Below, piece by piece: positions 1-10,006 of a DNA stretch of 64,000 bases. The DNA is from Diplonema papillatum (lineage: Eukaryota; Euglenozoa; Diplonemea; Diplonemida; Diplonemidae). Numbering within the stretch: the stretch's first letter is position 1; every line of letters starts with the position of its first letter. Position numbers and translations under genes: made by a program. The notes beneath the pieces were generated by a model, which was not told where the DNA came from, made no database searches, and saw only the letters and a program-made list of their open reading frames with translations. The stretch lies in assembly GCA_030068145.1 (NCBI GenBank), contig JAPJBO010000174.1, positions 62,001 to 126,000 on the forward strand, read 5' to 3'.

Positions 1-636
1 GGGAAGGCGAAGCAGGCGACCCCGAACAAGCCCGCGAAGACGGCCCCCGAGGCCGACAAACTGTACACGAAGGCGTCCAAAAAGTACGCCATCCGCGAAC
101 CCCCTCACACCGTCGCCGTCCACCTGAAGCGGTTCAAGTTCTGCCCCCGGACGATCGCCTTCGTGAAGGACGAGACGCGGGTCGAGATTCCCGAGTGGCT
201 GAGCATGGCGCCGTATCTCGAGGAGGGCGTCACAATAGAGGCGGATCCACCTGCTGCGGACACGCCGACCGGCCGCGCCCTCGAGGTGCCGGACGAGCAC
301 AAAGAGGCGCTGGCGGACCTGTTCGCGATGTTCCCCGAAGCCGACGGCGTGCCCGAAACGTTCCGCCAGTGCGACCACGACTCCGACCGCACCATCAACG
401 AGCTGCTGCGCATGGAGGTCACTGCGACCCGCGCTGCCTCCAAGCCGGCGGGCCCTCCCGGTAGCTACAAGTTGTATGCCGTCGTCGAGCACCAAGGCCA
501 AGTTGGGTTCGGTCACTACATCGCCTACGTCCTGCGGGACGGGCGCTGGTACTGCTGCAACGACGAATGCGTCTCAGAGAGCAACTTCGAAGCTGCGACC
601 CGGTGCCCGTACCTGCTGTTCTACAGCAGGGATTGA
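1..636 (+). CDS. Ubiquitin carboxyl-terminal hydrolase (USP family), C-terminal part
   Basis: Cysteine-protease deubiquitinase that removes ubiquitin from substrates. The frame is open from base 1, so the gene starts upstream and only about 211 C-terminal residues are present. Seen directly: the strand HTVAVHLKRFKF, typical of the 'LKRF' strand of the USP fold, and near the end YKLYAVVEHQG followed by GHYIAYV and WYCCND. The latter is the USP His box, which supplies the catalytic His and the Asn/Asp residue after the Trp. The Cys box must lie off the window. An acidic, low-similarity insert of about 100 residues separates the two boxes, as in many USPs. The protein ends shortly after the His box (YLLFYSRD), normal for the family. 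USP16/45-like assignment is possible but cannot be settled from this fragment. Confidence 0.9.
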   Translation, partial: GKAKQATPNKPAKTAPEADKLYTKASKKYAIREPPHTVAVHLKRFKFCPRTIAFVKDETRVEIPEWLSMAPYLEEGVTIEADPPAADTPTGRALEVPDEHKEALADLFAMFPEADGVPETFRQCDHDSDRTINELLRMEVTATRAASKPAGPPGSYKLYAVVEHQGQVGFGHYIAYVLRDGRWYCCNDECVSESNFEAATRCPYLLFYSRD

Positions 637-2048
637 AAGACTCCGCACATGCGCGTCAGGCTGTCCGTCGGGGGGAAGTTTCCCATCAAGGTGTCGGCCG
701 CAGCCGTAGGCAGCGCAGTCGCGTGAAAGAAGAGGGCCGCAGCGTTACAAGGCGGCGATCCTCAGCGAGACGAGCTCACCCGCCGGCCAGAGCGCCCGCT
801 GCAGCGCCAACTCCGGCGCCGCCACTCACTGTAGCAGAGCCAGCGCGCCTCCGGAGCGACTTACGCCCGCCGTAGCAGCACGAAGAGAAGTGAGCAGACC
901 GGAAACTCCCCGGAGAGATGGTCCCTGCACTCTATCTCGTCTCCCTTTCTCTCCTCGGGGTCCAAAGCGCTGCGTGTTGGTTCACGGATACAACCCTGAG
1001 CGGAGCAGCATCTTCAAAGCAGGCAGAGCCCTGCCTTGGAGCAGCCCGCAAAGGAGGGGGGCATCAATCACCTCTGTCTGCCAGACAGCAAGTTGCTCTA
1101 CCATCTGGTGACACCCTTTTATGATTAAATGCCTGAGAGGTGTACCCCAGCCTTCTGAACACCTGCTGTACTCAAGGAACTTCAGCTTCTGCGTGCAGGC
1201 CGGCAATGTGGTCTGGACATAGTCAGGTGCCTAGTTTCTCCATGCTTTGAGCGACGGAGCCGAAATGGCCTCCGCAATGCGTACCTTCGCAGACGGTGCG
1301 ACTTTCTTCCTCAATTGAGCCGTCTTCAGCGGCAGGGACGGTGCCCACAGTGATTTTTTCCGTTCGATGACTCGCGACCGCCGGGATCACACGCGGCGCA
1401 AAGGCTTTCCTTGCATCCTTGCCCCGCTGGACGTGGCCGACCTACTTGCCTCTTGACGCGTCTTCTTTCTTGTCCAATTCTGCGCGAGAGTGTGCTTGCT
1501 GTGGTGGGCGAGTGTGTTCGAAGTATCCCCTTGTTATGCGTGAACAGGCGGAGAGACTGAAGCATCGAAGCCACCCAGATGCAAAGGCGGATGCACCTGT
1601 GCTCGTCATGTCAAGAGAACCATTGGAGCGTTAGGGCTACGATATAGTTGTTGCAGTCTCGGCCTATGCGCTGGGTTGACGGTACCAGCTTGAGATGTCA
1701 AGTTGCCCACCATGCCGCAGGAAAACTCCGGCTACCTCGTTTGCGCACATGCACGATCTTGATGGAGGTTGCACGAAGAAAAAAGACAGGCGCTTCGTTT
1801 TCTTTGTGCGCGCCGGTTGCACGTTTTCCCTGCACGTTTTCCCACTTGATTCTACCCTGTGTCATTTTCAAAGGAATTCCGATCACACCACCAAAACACG
1901 TTCGCCTCCGTCTTTTTGGCCAGATTGTTTACGTTACGAAAATAACGGGAAGGGCAAACCGCCAGTACAACGCAACGTAGGACCGGGCCTGTGCCCAAAG
2001 GAGGGAGCGAGGAGTGGGAAGGTAAGGGGGTGCTGGGCACGCTTGCTG
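637..2048. other. Intergenic region
   Basis: No convincing coding segment. It holds one copy of dispersed repeat R1 (about 826-950). An open frame runs upstream of the next gene from about 1695, but its translation there is unlike the gene that follows, so it is probably not coding. Confidence 0.6.
826..950 (+). repeat. Dispersed repeat R1, copy 1
   Basis: About 110 bp shared with copies near 13573, 24286 and 35071. The common core runs from CGACTTACGCCCGCCGTAG through ACCGGAAACTCCCCGGAGA to GGTCCCTGCACTCT and ends in a CT-rich TCTCTCT tail. This copy and the one at 35071 are closest and share extra sequence on the left (GCGCGCCTCCGGAGCGACTT). All four copies have the same orientation. Confidence 0.85.
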
Positions 2049-5000
2049 ATGTCGCAGCGCCACGGGTGGGCGTGCAGCAGCTGCGCGGTGGTGAACGACC
2101 TGAGCAGCGCTGTTTGCAGGTACTGCGGGGTGCGGTCTCCGATCGTGTATTTGTCGTCGAAGCCGCGGCACGAGCCGCCGGCCGTGCGGTCCCCGGCGGG
2201 TGCGCGGGAAACGTCCGGGTTTCGGGCCCACCGCGCCTACAGGCCGACCGCCGACGACCTCGTCTGCACGGCGCGCGCGCTGCAAGGCGGCGTTTTGCCG
2301 AAAAAAGCGGGGCCGCCATCGCCGGCCCTGCCGTGCTCTTCCCACGCGTTCTCGCACGCCTCGTCCGTGTCGCTGGCCCTGACGCACGACGGCCGGGACG
2401 GCCCCGCCTGCGCCGCAACTCCGTCGTCCGCGAGAGACGCGCGCCGCCCGGCGGTGGCGGCGTACGATGCGCACCGGCTGCTCTGCTCGCCGCCGCCGGC
2501 CCCGCTGGGCGGTGGGGACGGGCGGGGCACGCCGGCGCCGCTCCGGGCGCAGTCGTTCTCGACGAGTGCCGCCGGGGGCTTCCCGGGCGGCGGGCTCTCG
2601 CGCCCAGGGTCGAGCGCAGCGCCGAGCGTCGTTTTTGATGGGCCCCCGCAAGACTCTGGCAGCAGACATCTCGTTCACCCCGCGTTCTCGACGAGCGGGG
2701 CGCAGGCCGGCGGGTTCTTCTCGCGCCCAGGGTCGAGCGCAGCAGCGCCGAGCGGCGTTTTTGATGGGCCCCCGCAAGACTCTGGCAGCAGACAGCTCGT
2801 TCACCCCGCGTTCTCGACGGGCGGGGCGCAGCCCGGTGCCGCCGGCGGCGGCTTTCCTGGCGGGCAGGCCGGCGGGTTCTTGTCGCGCCCAGGGTCGAGC
2901 GCAGCAGCGCCGAGCGTCGTTTTTGATGCCCCCCTGCAAGACTCGGGCAGCAGACAACTCGTTCACCCCGCGTTCTCGACGAGCGGGGCGCAGCCCGGTG
3001 CCGCCGGTAGCTTCCCGGGCGGGCAGGCCGGCGGGTTCTTCTCGCGCCCAGGGTCGAGCCTAGCGCCGAGCGTCGTTTTTGATGCCCCCCTGCAAGACTC
3101 GGGCAGCAGACAACTCGTTCACCCCGCGTTCTCGACAGGTGGCGTGCAGCCCGGTGCCGCCGGGGGCGGCTTCCCGGGCGGGCAGGCCGGCGGGTTCTCG
3201 CGCCCAGGGTCGAGCGCGGTGCCGAGCGTCGTTTTTGAGGGCCCCCCGCAGGACTCGGATAGTAGGTTGCTCGTTCACCCGGCGTCGTGCCCCGCGGCCA
3301 TCGGGCGGTACGAGCCGACGGAAGCAAGCGGCCGGCCGCCTTTTTCCGACGCCGCCGACGCCGTCCGCCTGCAGCCGCTGCACCCCTCGCTCAACCCCGT
3401 GCGCCGGAGCCTCGCGACCGAAACCAGCGGCCAACGCGCGCCGCGCCCCGCTGGAGACCCGCAGCTGCCGCAGCTCCTCCCCGGCGCTCCCTGCCGAAGC
3501 CGCGGGCGAGGACCCGCGTCGACCCAGCGGTTCACGGCGGTGCCGGGCGGCCGCTCGGAGGGGGAGCAATGGAACGCGAAGCGCCCCCCGCCTGCCGCAA
3601 CGCCACACGACTCGGCGGGGTCGGGTGGCGAGGCGGCGGGCGGTGCCGAACGGCGCGTGCTCTCGGAACGCAGCGAACTCGGTGTGGGGCGCTTTCCAGC
3701 CGGGGATCGTTCCGCGCTTTGTTCAAAGCCGGGACGTGCTGCAAGCAGTGCGCGCAGTACCACCGTTGAGCATCCATCCGGACGCTCAAACCTCGACGAG
3801 ACAACCGCACGCAGGGCACACGGTGGAATGTACTCTTCGTGTGAGGCTCCCGCGCATGCAACGCCGGATGAAGTCACCAACAGCATGCACAGCGCCAGGC
3901 ACCATCCATCCGGACGCTCAAACCTCGACGAGACAACCGCACGCAGCGAACACGGTGGAATGTACTCTTCGTGCGAGGCTCCCGCGCATTCAAAGCCGGA
4001 TGAAGTCACCGACAGCGTGCACAGCGCCAGGCACCATCCATCCGGACGCTCAAATCTCGACGAAACAACCTCGAGCTGCGCAAACGGTGTGATGTACTTT
4101 TCGCGCGAGGCTACCGCTCGTTCAAGGCCGGATGGGGCCACAATCAGCATGCGCAGCACCAAGCACCACCCATCCGGGCGCTCGAAGCTCGACGTGGCAA
4201 CAACCGCAGGCAGCAGCACGCACAGTGTGATGCACTTTCAATCCGGGGTCCCCGTGCATTCGAAGCCGGATGAAGTCGCAAACAGCATGCACAGCACCAA
4301 GCACCATCCGTCCGGAAGCTCAAACCTCGACGAAACCGCACGCAGCGCACACAATGTTGTGTACTTTCCGTGTGAGGCTCGCGCGCATTCAAAGCATGAC
4401 GAAGTCACAAACAGCATGCACAACACCAAGCACCATCCATCCGGACGCTCAAACCTCGATGAACCCGCACGCAGCGCCCACGGTGTCATGTACTTTCCGT
4501 GTGAGGCTCCCGCGCATTCAAAGCATGACGAAGTCACAAACAGCATGCACAGCACCAAGCACCATCCATCCGGACGCTGCAAGTTCGACGAGGCACTTGC
4601 AAGCACGCACGGCGCGAAGCACCTCCGACCAGAGGGAAAAAGCGGCGGGCACCCAAACCTCGAAAGCCCAGCCGCCAGCGACCGGCACCGGCCCCCGCCG
4701 GCCCACGGCGCCGCGGCACCCCCCACCTTCCCCGGCGCCGGGCTGCGCGCGGTGTATTCGGGCGGCGAGCCGGCCTTCGGCTACCGCTGCCCGACGCCGA
4801 CGCCGCTGCACCCGCTCCCGCTGCAAGACGACCCCCCGGCCCAGCCGCCGGGGGCCTGCCGCAGCGCCGCCGCCGAGGGGAGGGGCTGCGTGGTGGCGGA
4901 TTCGGGCACGATCGAGCTGTACGCCGACACGCCGTCTTCGGCAGGCGCGCGGCGGCCGTTCGGCGAGTTGCCGGTCAACGGGATGGGCAGCGATGGGAAG

Positions 5001-5606
5001 GGGGGCGGGGACTGGCTGGAGGCGGCGTGCGCTCGGATCTCGGAGGAGGACAAATCGCGGTCGCTGGCGTCGGGCGGTTCGTCGTATTGGGACGAGCCGC
5101 CGTCGAGAATCCTTGCAGCGACCCCGGAGCCGGCGGCGCCCCGGAAACGGCCGGCGAACGGCCGCACCTCCGGCGCCGTGCAGCTGCGGCCGCTGCCCGC
5201 GGCGGCACACCAGCATCCGAGAAAAAGTGGAGAGGATCCCAACCCGGTCCCAAGGCAAGGGTTCTGCGGGGCGGCTGAAGAAGAAGAGGAAGTGGTCGTC
5301 ATCCTCGACGACTCCGGCCACGAGCAGCTGGGCCGCGCCGGGATGCACACGCAGGCGCCGCTGCTGGTCCTGCGGGAGGGTTCCCCGTGCGGGGCCAGCG
5401 ACGACGTCGAGGAGCCGCACTTCGGCTCTCCGACGGCGAGCGACTGGCAGCGCCGGCGGGCGGTTGCGCAGCTCTGCCAGCAAATCGCGGACGGCGACGC
5501 GTCAAGCTGCTCGCCTTCGGGTCTCTCCGAGTGCTCGATGCGCAGAGCGCTTCAGTACATAGGCGCGCAGCCTTGCGTTCCGCCTCTTGTGTACGACTTG
5601 AAGTAA
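2049..5606 (+). CDS. Low-complexity protein with RanBP2-type zinc finger, two internal repeat arrays and a C-terminal SIM-like motif
   Basis: About 1185 residues if translation starts at the ATG at 2049, chosen because the zinc finger follows at once (MSQRHGWACSSC). The finger has the RanBP2 form W-x-C-x2-C-x10-C-x2-C (WACSSC ... VCRYC), a fold that binds ubiquitin or RNA. The body is Ser/Pro/Gly-rich with two arrays: five copies of a ~40-55-residue unit (RPGSSAAPSVVFDGPPQDSG) and seven copies of a ~43-residue unit (HPSGRSNLDETTAR). Near the end EEEEEVVVILDDSG has a hydrophobic run flanked by acidic residues, the form of a SUMO-interaction motif. The conserved-looking C-terminus (SDWQRRRAVAQLCQQIADGD) is copied again downstream. 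No known full-length family recognised. A ubiquitin- or SUMO-linked scaffold is only an inference. An upstream exon cannot be excluded. Confidence 0.7.
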   Translation: MSQRHGWACSSCAVVNDLSSAVCRYCGVRSPIVYLSSKPRHEPPAVRSPAGARETSGFRAHRAYRPTADDLVCTARALQGGVLPKKAGPPSPALPCSSHAFSHASSVSLALTHDGRDGPACAATPSSARDARRPAVAAYDAHRLLCSPPPAPLGGGDGRGTPAPLRAQSFSTSAAGGFPGGGLSRPGSSAAPSVVFDGPPQDSGSRHLVHPAFSTSGAQAGGFFSRPGSSAAAPSGVFDGPPQDSGSRQLVHPAFSTGGAQPGAAGGGFPGGQAGGFLSRPGSSAAAPSVVFDAPLQDSGSRQLVHPAFSTSGAQPGAAGSFPGGQAGGFFSRPGSSLAPSVVFDAPLQDSGSRQLVHPAFSTGGVQPGAAGGGFPGGQAGGFSRPGSSAVPSVVFEGPPQDSDSRLLVHPASCPAAIGRYEPTEASGRPPFSDAADAVRLQPLHPSLNPVRRSLATETSGQRAPRPAGDPQLPQLLPGAPCRSRGRGPASTQRFTAVPGGRSEGEQWNAKRPPPAATPHDSAGSGGEAAGGAERRVLSERSELGVGRFPAGDRSALCSKPGRAASSARSTTVEHPSGRSNLDETTARRAHGGMYSSCEAPAHATPDEVTNSMHSARHHPSGRSNLDETTARSEHGGMYSSCEAPAHSKPDEVTDSVHSARHHPSGRSNLDETTSSCANGVMYFSREATARSRPDGATISMRSTKHHPSGRSKLDVATTAGSSTHSVMHFQSGVPVHSKPDEVANSMHSTKHHPSGSSNLDETARSAHNVVYFPCEARAHSKHDEVTNSMHNTKHHPSGRSNLDEPARSAHGVMYFPCEAPAHSKHDEVTNSMHSTKHHPSGRCKFDEALASTHGAKHLRPEGKSGGHPNLESPAASDRHRPPPAHGAAAPPTFPGAGLRAVYSGGEPAFGYRCPTPTPLHPLPLQDDPPAQPPGACRSAAAEGRGCVVADSGTIELYADTPSSAGARRPFGELPVNGMGSDGKGGGDWLEAACARISEEDKSRSLASGGSSYWDEPPSRILAATPEPAAPRKRPANGRTSGAVQLRPLPAAAHQHPRKSGEDPNPVPRQGFCGAAEEEEEVVVILDDSGHEQLGRAGMHTQAPLLVLREGSPCGASDDVEEPHFGSPTASDWQRRRAVAQLCQQIADGDASSCSPSGLSECSMRRALQYIGAQPCVPPLVYDLK
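2599..3285 (+). repeat. Coding tandem repeat array, ~120-160 bp unit, 5 copies
   Basis: In-frame units encoding RPGSSAAPSVVFDGPPQDSG then LVHPAFSTSGAQ, with a variable Gly-rich spacer (PGAAGGGFPGGQAGG) that sets the unit length. Length differences are multiples of three, so the frame survives. Units 2-4 are the most alike, as expected from unequal exchange. Confidence 0.9.
3766..4620 (+). repeat. Coding tandem repeat array, ~132 bp unit, 7 copies
   Basis: Units start HHPSGRSNLDETTAR and continue GGMYSSCEAPAHATPDEV then TNSMHSA. Later units have diverged and lost or gained codons in the middle, but the HPSG(R/S)..LDE core is kept in all but the last two. Confidence 0.9.
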
Positions 5607-5756
5607 CCGGGCGGGACTGCACTGCGGGCACCCGTTTCAGCACCTCGCGAACTCGAGACGAGAAGCATGCCCCCTCTGTTGGTTACGGCAGCCCCGTCAA
5701 TCATCGATGATACAAACCGCGGATACATCGAACACTGTCCGTCCAGGGGCTCGTCT

Positions 5757-6053
5757 TATTGAGACGAGCCGCCGTCGAGGATCCTCGCCCGACCCCGGAG
5801 CCGGCTGCGCCCCGGAAACGGCGGGAGGGTTCCCCGTGCGGGGCCCGACGACGTCGAGGAGCCGCACTTCGGCTCTCCGACAGCGAGCGACTGGCAGCGT
5901 TGGCGGGCGGTGGCGCAGCTCTGCCAGCAAATCGCGGACGGCGACGCGTCAAGCTGCTCGCCTTCGGGTCTCTCCGAGTGCTCGATGCGCAGAGCGCTTC
6001 AGTACATAGGCGTGCAGCCCTGCGTTCCGCCTCTCGTGTACGACTTGAAGTAA
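5757..6053 (+). pseudogene. Tandem duplicate of the 3' end of the 2049-5606 gene (copy 2)
   Basis: Nearly repeats 5091-5155 joined to about 5375-5606 of the gene, including the codons for SDWQR, the LCQQIADGDASSCSPSGLSE region and the stop (YDLK). The stretch matching about 5156-5374 has been deleted. It has no start or upstream exon of its own, so it is a non-functional 3' fragment. Confidence 0.85.
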
Positions 6054-6159
6054 CCGGACGAGACTAAAGGCAATCTCGTCGCGAAACTCAAGGCCGTTGC
6101 ATGCCGCCTCTTTTGTATACGGCAGCTCGATGATTCAAGCCACGGGTACACCGTCGAAC

Positions 6160-6300
6160 ACTGCCCATCTGGGACTCGTCTTATTGATACGAGTCGTCGT
6201 CGAAAATCCTTGCAGCGATCCGGAGCCGGCTGCACCCAAAAAGCTGTTTGCAAATGGCTTCGCAGCCCCGGTCCCAAGGCAGAGGTGTCGGGCGCTGCCG
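6160..6300 (+). pseudogene. Decayed third copy of the same 3' region
   Basis: GACTCGTCTTATTGA, then TCGTCGAAAATCCTTGCAGC and CGGAGCCGGCTGCACCC, match 5085-5150 of the gene and 5750-5815 of copy 2. A short match to the GGTCCCAAGGCA stretch near 5248 follows. The 6053-6170 spacer also resembles 5607-5757, so the duplicated unit includes the downstream flank. Confidence 0.7.
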
Positions 6301-7401
6301 CGATTTCGAACCAATGCATGAAATCTAAACTTGTCAATGGGCAGGTCTGGTGCCAGCTTCCGCGGTACTTCCAGCACCCACAGCGTGTGTTGCTGTTAAA
6401 AAGCTCGTACTTGGATTCGGAGCTCAGGTTGCAAGGTGGCCCAGTTTGCTGACTGCTGGGGGCAGCCATTCTCCTTTGGCCATTTCTGTTGGCGTCTTCA
6501 CGCATGTTGTATCCGCTTTTTCTTCTTCTGTGTGCAGCAAGTACTAACAGGTGTCTTTCCACTAGAATAACTCGTGCGAATGAAATCCTTTTCGCTTTTA
6601 CTGTTCGCATTTCTCTTGGACCAGAGTACGAAAGGTTGTCTTTGACAAGGCTAGTCCCATTCGAAGCCAGATATGTGGAAGCAGGTTGTTTTCAAGAGCG
6701 CGACCCAAAAGGTCAGAGCTGCGTTGGCGGGTGCCATTGAGCACTAACGCCGCATTCGGTTCAAGTGATCGGCCAGTAAAGCGCACGCTCGCGCCAATAA
6801 GTGCATCGCAGAGGACTTCAGCATGGGGTGTTTTACTTTGTGTGGTTGTGTGCATTCCATTCCAAAGAGCGTCTGCAGAATGCGATTCAAACTCCTTGGC
6901 TGCGTGAGGAGGAGAAGTGTATCCGTCTTGCTTTGCTTCCGCTGCACACACAATGCCATTCTTCATATTTCACTGTCGAGAGATACGCTGTGGCTGGGAG
7001 AAGCACTGGCTGGACCGTATAATTAAGAAATAACCCCAACACCGTGCAGGAGCGGGCGGCGCGATAGCCAAGCAGGGGCGGGGGGTGGGTCTTCTATTTT
7101 TCCTTTCGATCAAGAGTTTCAGTTTTTCCGGGCGCGGGTCGCATGCGACCGACGGAGTGTGCCACATAGATTCAGTGCTGCTTCATCAGGGCAGGACAGG
7201 AAGGAGGGCGGGGCGTCAGGGGGGGTGCACGGGCAGGGGGAACCCGGACGGGGGGGGGGGGGGGGGTTTGACACCCCCCCATTTTTACTTCTTGTTTTCG
7301 ACAGCGAACGAGCAAAAGAAACAGTCTAGAATAAAACAGTACGCGTTTTCTTTTTCGTTTTTTCTTTTTTTTTTTAACTTCAATTTTTTAAGAAGCAAAC
7401 A
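6301..7401. other. Intergenic region upstream of the first antiporter
   Basis: No coding segment supported. An 18-base G run lies at about 7249-7266, followed by GTTTGACACCCCCCC and a pyrimidine-rich stretch (about 7347-7378) just before the antiporter start. TATAATTAAGAAATAA at 7018 is AT-rich, but nothing ties it to a promoter. Confidence 0.5.
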
Positions 7402-8802
7402 ATGAAGAGCAAGAACGCGGAGGCTGTGATCCTCGCTGTCGTGCTTTGGTTTGTTACGTATTTGGTCATTGGCGACAATGCGCTGCCGGGCGAGCCTTTG
7501 TTTCCCATGGTTGCGCTTTTCGTCGCCGCCAACTTCGGCGGCCTGATACAAAGAATTCAGATAAAGTCGGTGGCCATACCGGGGTTACTCGGGATGATCA
7601 TCGTCGGTGCTGTCCTAAGAAACACGGGGGCATTGAAGGGGAGGAGCGACGACTGGAGTTCCGCGATGCGGACCATCGCATTGGGCATCATCCTGACGAG
7701 AGGCGGGTTGGCGCTTGATTTGAGTGCGTTGAAGACGCTGGGAAGGCCCACCGTTTTGATGTCGTGTCTTCCAGTCTTGGGTGAGGCCGTCACAGACCTT
7801 CTGCTTGCGAAAGCACTGACGGATCTCCCTTGGGCGTGGTGCTGCATGCTAGGGTTCATCCTCGCAGCCATTTCACCGGCGGTCATCGTCCCCCATCTGA
7901 CAGAGCTGCAGGTTTTAAGGTACGGAACGCAACGCGGCATTCCTTCCATGCTGCTGGTCGCTTCGGGAGTCGACGTTGTCATCGCCGTTACCGGATTTGG
8001 TATCTGCTATGGCATAGCTTTTGAGAGCTCGTTGGCCCTGTCCGTGGCAAAGGGACCCATCGACATTGCCATCGGCTTCGCCGCCTCCGGAGCTCTGGCG
8101 TATATGTACGCGAAGCTGTTTGACTCCGATTTGTGCAGCGACGGGTTCAAGGCGGCGCTGTTCCTGCTGACCGGGATCGCGTGCACCTTTGGCTTTGGCA
8201 AGCTCGGGTATTCGGGGGGAGGGGCCCTCGCCACGATGCTGATGGGCGCCTTTGTGCAGAAGCTGACGAGCTATGATATCAAGGCCCTGAACCAGCGCTT
8301 AGCAGATTCATGGGATCTAGTGGCGAAGCCGCTGCTCTTCGGGTTGATCGGCGCCGCGATCGATGTCGAGACGTTGACGGGGCGGACGGTGCGCAATGGG
8401 GTGATCATCTTATTCGGCGGTTTGGTGGTTCGTCTGGCGATGGTCAACTTGTCGATTGCTGGCAAGGATTTGACTCGCAACGAGCGAATTTTTGTTACGC
8501 TCGCGTGGGTGCCGAAGGCGACTGTACAGGCAGCGCTGGGACCGAGTGTGCTTGACTACATACGAGACGACGACGATGCGACCCCTGAAGAAGAAGACTG
8601 GGCTCAGCAAATCCTCACCATGTCGGTGCTGGCCATTCTCATCGCCGCTCCCTTGGGCGCTGCTTTCATAGAGGTGTGCGCGCCTGATTTCACGTGCACT
8701 CTGCCTCATTGGCTCCTCCTGGTGCACCTGCAGCAGCGACTGGTTGTCATGCCGGCCCCCTGGGTGCTTCCAAAATGCGTGCAAACGGGGTTCGATCCGT
8801 GA
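7402..8802 (+). CDS. SLC9B/NHA-like cation:proton antiporter, paralogue 1
   Basis: Membrane protein of about 466 residues with roughly 12-13 hydrophobic segments; a CPA2-type monovalent cation/H+ antiporter by family. Family signatures seen: LGIILTRGGLALDLSAL, LPWAWCCMLGFILAAISPAV, VPHLTELQVLRYGTQRGIPS and WVPKATVQAALG, the last containing the conserved Lys. In the ion-binding helix, where SLC9B proteins have Asp-Asp (SFDDILAI in human NHA2), this protein reads SGVDVVIAV: the first Asp is kept and the second is Val. The ATG at 7402 (CAAACAATGAAG) directly precedes the first membrane segment, so the cytosolic N-terminus of animal NHA2 is absent. The tail after IAAPLGAAFIEV is unlike the family; GAG|GTGTGC at about 8671 could be a donor for a short 3' intron, so the last ~43 residues are uncertain. 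Confidence 0.88.
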   Translation: MKSKNAEAVILAVVLWFVTYLVIGDNALPGEPLFPMVALFVAANFGGLIQRIQIKSVAIPGLLGMIIVGAVLRNTGALKGRSDDWSSAMRTIALGIILTRGGLALDLSALKTLGRPTVLMSCLPVLGEAVTDLLLAKALTDLPWAWCCMLGFILAAISPAVIVPHLTELQVLRYGTQRGIPSMLLVASGVDVVIAVTGFGICYGIAFESSLALSVAKGPIDIAIGFAASGALAYMYAKLFDSDLCSDGFKAALFLLTGIACTFGFGKLGYSGGGALATMLMGAFVQKLTSYDIKALNQRLADSWDLVAKPLLFGLIGAAIDVETLTGRTVRNGVIILFGGLVVRLAMVNLSIAGKDLTRNERIFVTLAWVPKATVQAALGPSVLDYIRDDDDATPEEEDWAQQILTMSVLAILIAAPLGAAFIEVCAPDFTCTLPHWLLLVHLQQRLVVMPAPWVLPKCVQTGFDP

Positions 8803-8925
8803 CGATCGACAATTGAACGCCACGCGGCGGTCGCTGGGACTGGTCTTTGAATGGAAGTCCTCATGTGCGTCGCGATCGACCCCCTCCTCTCCGACCCCGG
8901 GCGGCTTTTATTTTTACCAAACATG

Positions 8926-9033
8926 AAATGTTGGAGGAAATGAGAAGCTCGTCGCCGCAAACCGTGGCGTTTTCACTTGCGTCCTGAATCCAGCTTTACG
9001 TAAAAAACGATCAGGCACTGCGTTCAACGAAAT
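8926..9033 (+). repeat. Dispersed repeat R2, copy 1
   Basis: About 108 bp (AAATGTTGGAGGAAATGAGA ... GCACTGCGTTCAACGAAA) nearly identical to 52081-52190, which lies in intron 2 of the second cullin gene. Lies 123 bp after the antiporter stop codon. Confidence 0.9.
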
Positions 9034-10006
9034 TTGCTTTCGCAAAAAAAAAACGTCCACCATCTCTCATCACTTACACAAACGTACACGGTCTGCAAAT
9101 ATAAAAAGGCATTCGAAAACGCGCAGTTCGACGTTGAGCCTTTTTCGTTTTTTGTTTTTTTTTGGGTGTCGTGTTGTTTCACAACACGACACCAACACGA
9201 AGACAGCTCAAAGCATCTGCAGAATAACACGAAAAGCCGCTATGCAGAAACCCGTTTTTACATTTCTTGTGTGCAACGACAGTGAATCGACAGTGGCCGG
9301 ATCCGCAGCCTGCAAGCGGACGACTTTGTGATGGGCCGCAAGCACCCGAGCGATAGATAAAGGTTGCGGTGGCTGCCTTGTTGCTTCAGCGCCCTTGCAG
9401 CAAGTTGGCTTCTGCTCCGAGATCCATCGTGACCCTTGCAACCGTTTATGGACAAGTGTCAGCGCTTTTTGAACAGGTATTGTGCCTAGTCCAATCCCGA
9501 TACCATTACACGAGGTGGTCTGCACGCCGCCATTGTTGTAGCTGCTTCGCACTGGCCCGAGTCTTTCCAGCTGTGCGATGCAGTCGGTCGCACCGCAGTC
9601 GCCGCCGCCGGATTGCAGTTGCGCTTTTAATTTAAGACTGTATCACGAAAATATCAGCCGCTGACAAAAAAGCGGGGCACAAGCTCGCTCGAAACGGCCG
9701 GCCGAGGTCAACCTGGCCAGCAAATCTTTTTCTGAACGGCAGTCCCGAGGGCATTTCCCGACGCAAAAAAAAAAGAACTGCGATAATATAGCCAAAATAT
9801 AGCGGTAGGATCCACAGTCCACGCGTTGCATAATATTCCCCACCCTCCCCCTTTTCGTGCAGGTCTCTAGACCCTCCCCCTCCGCCGAGTTGTTCTTCAA
9901 GCCGCGGCGGTCACGCGCGAGCGAACAAGAAAAGGAAAAAAGGGCAAGAAAAGAATACCCAAAAGAGTAAGGTCAGTTCCTTGTTGCCCCCAGGTTCTCG
10001 CGCACC
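9034..10006. other. Intergenic region between the antiporter paralogues
   Basis: No coding segment supported. It contains A and T runs (9042-9051, 9154-9163) and a short palindrome GTCGTGTTGTTTCACAACAC at about 9168. The 100 bases before the second antiporter are purine-rich (AAGAAAAGGAAAAAAGGGC). Confidence 0.55.

Noticed and set aside
1695-2048. Extension of the RanBP2-finger protein upstream of the ATG at 2049
   Set aside because: The extra ~118 residues are Cys/Phe/Lys-mixed with no conserved feature, and the finger follows the internal Met directly.
1852-3608. Long minus-strand ORFs opposite the RanBP2-finger gene
   Set aside because: They mirror the GC-rich repeat arrays and show only Arg/Ala/Pro-rich shadow composition.
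8780-8805. Possible plus-strand tRNA (GGTTCGATCC box B at the end of the first antiporter)
   Set aside because: No box A upstream and no cloverleaf pairing; it overlaps the coding tail.
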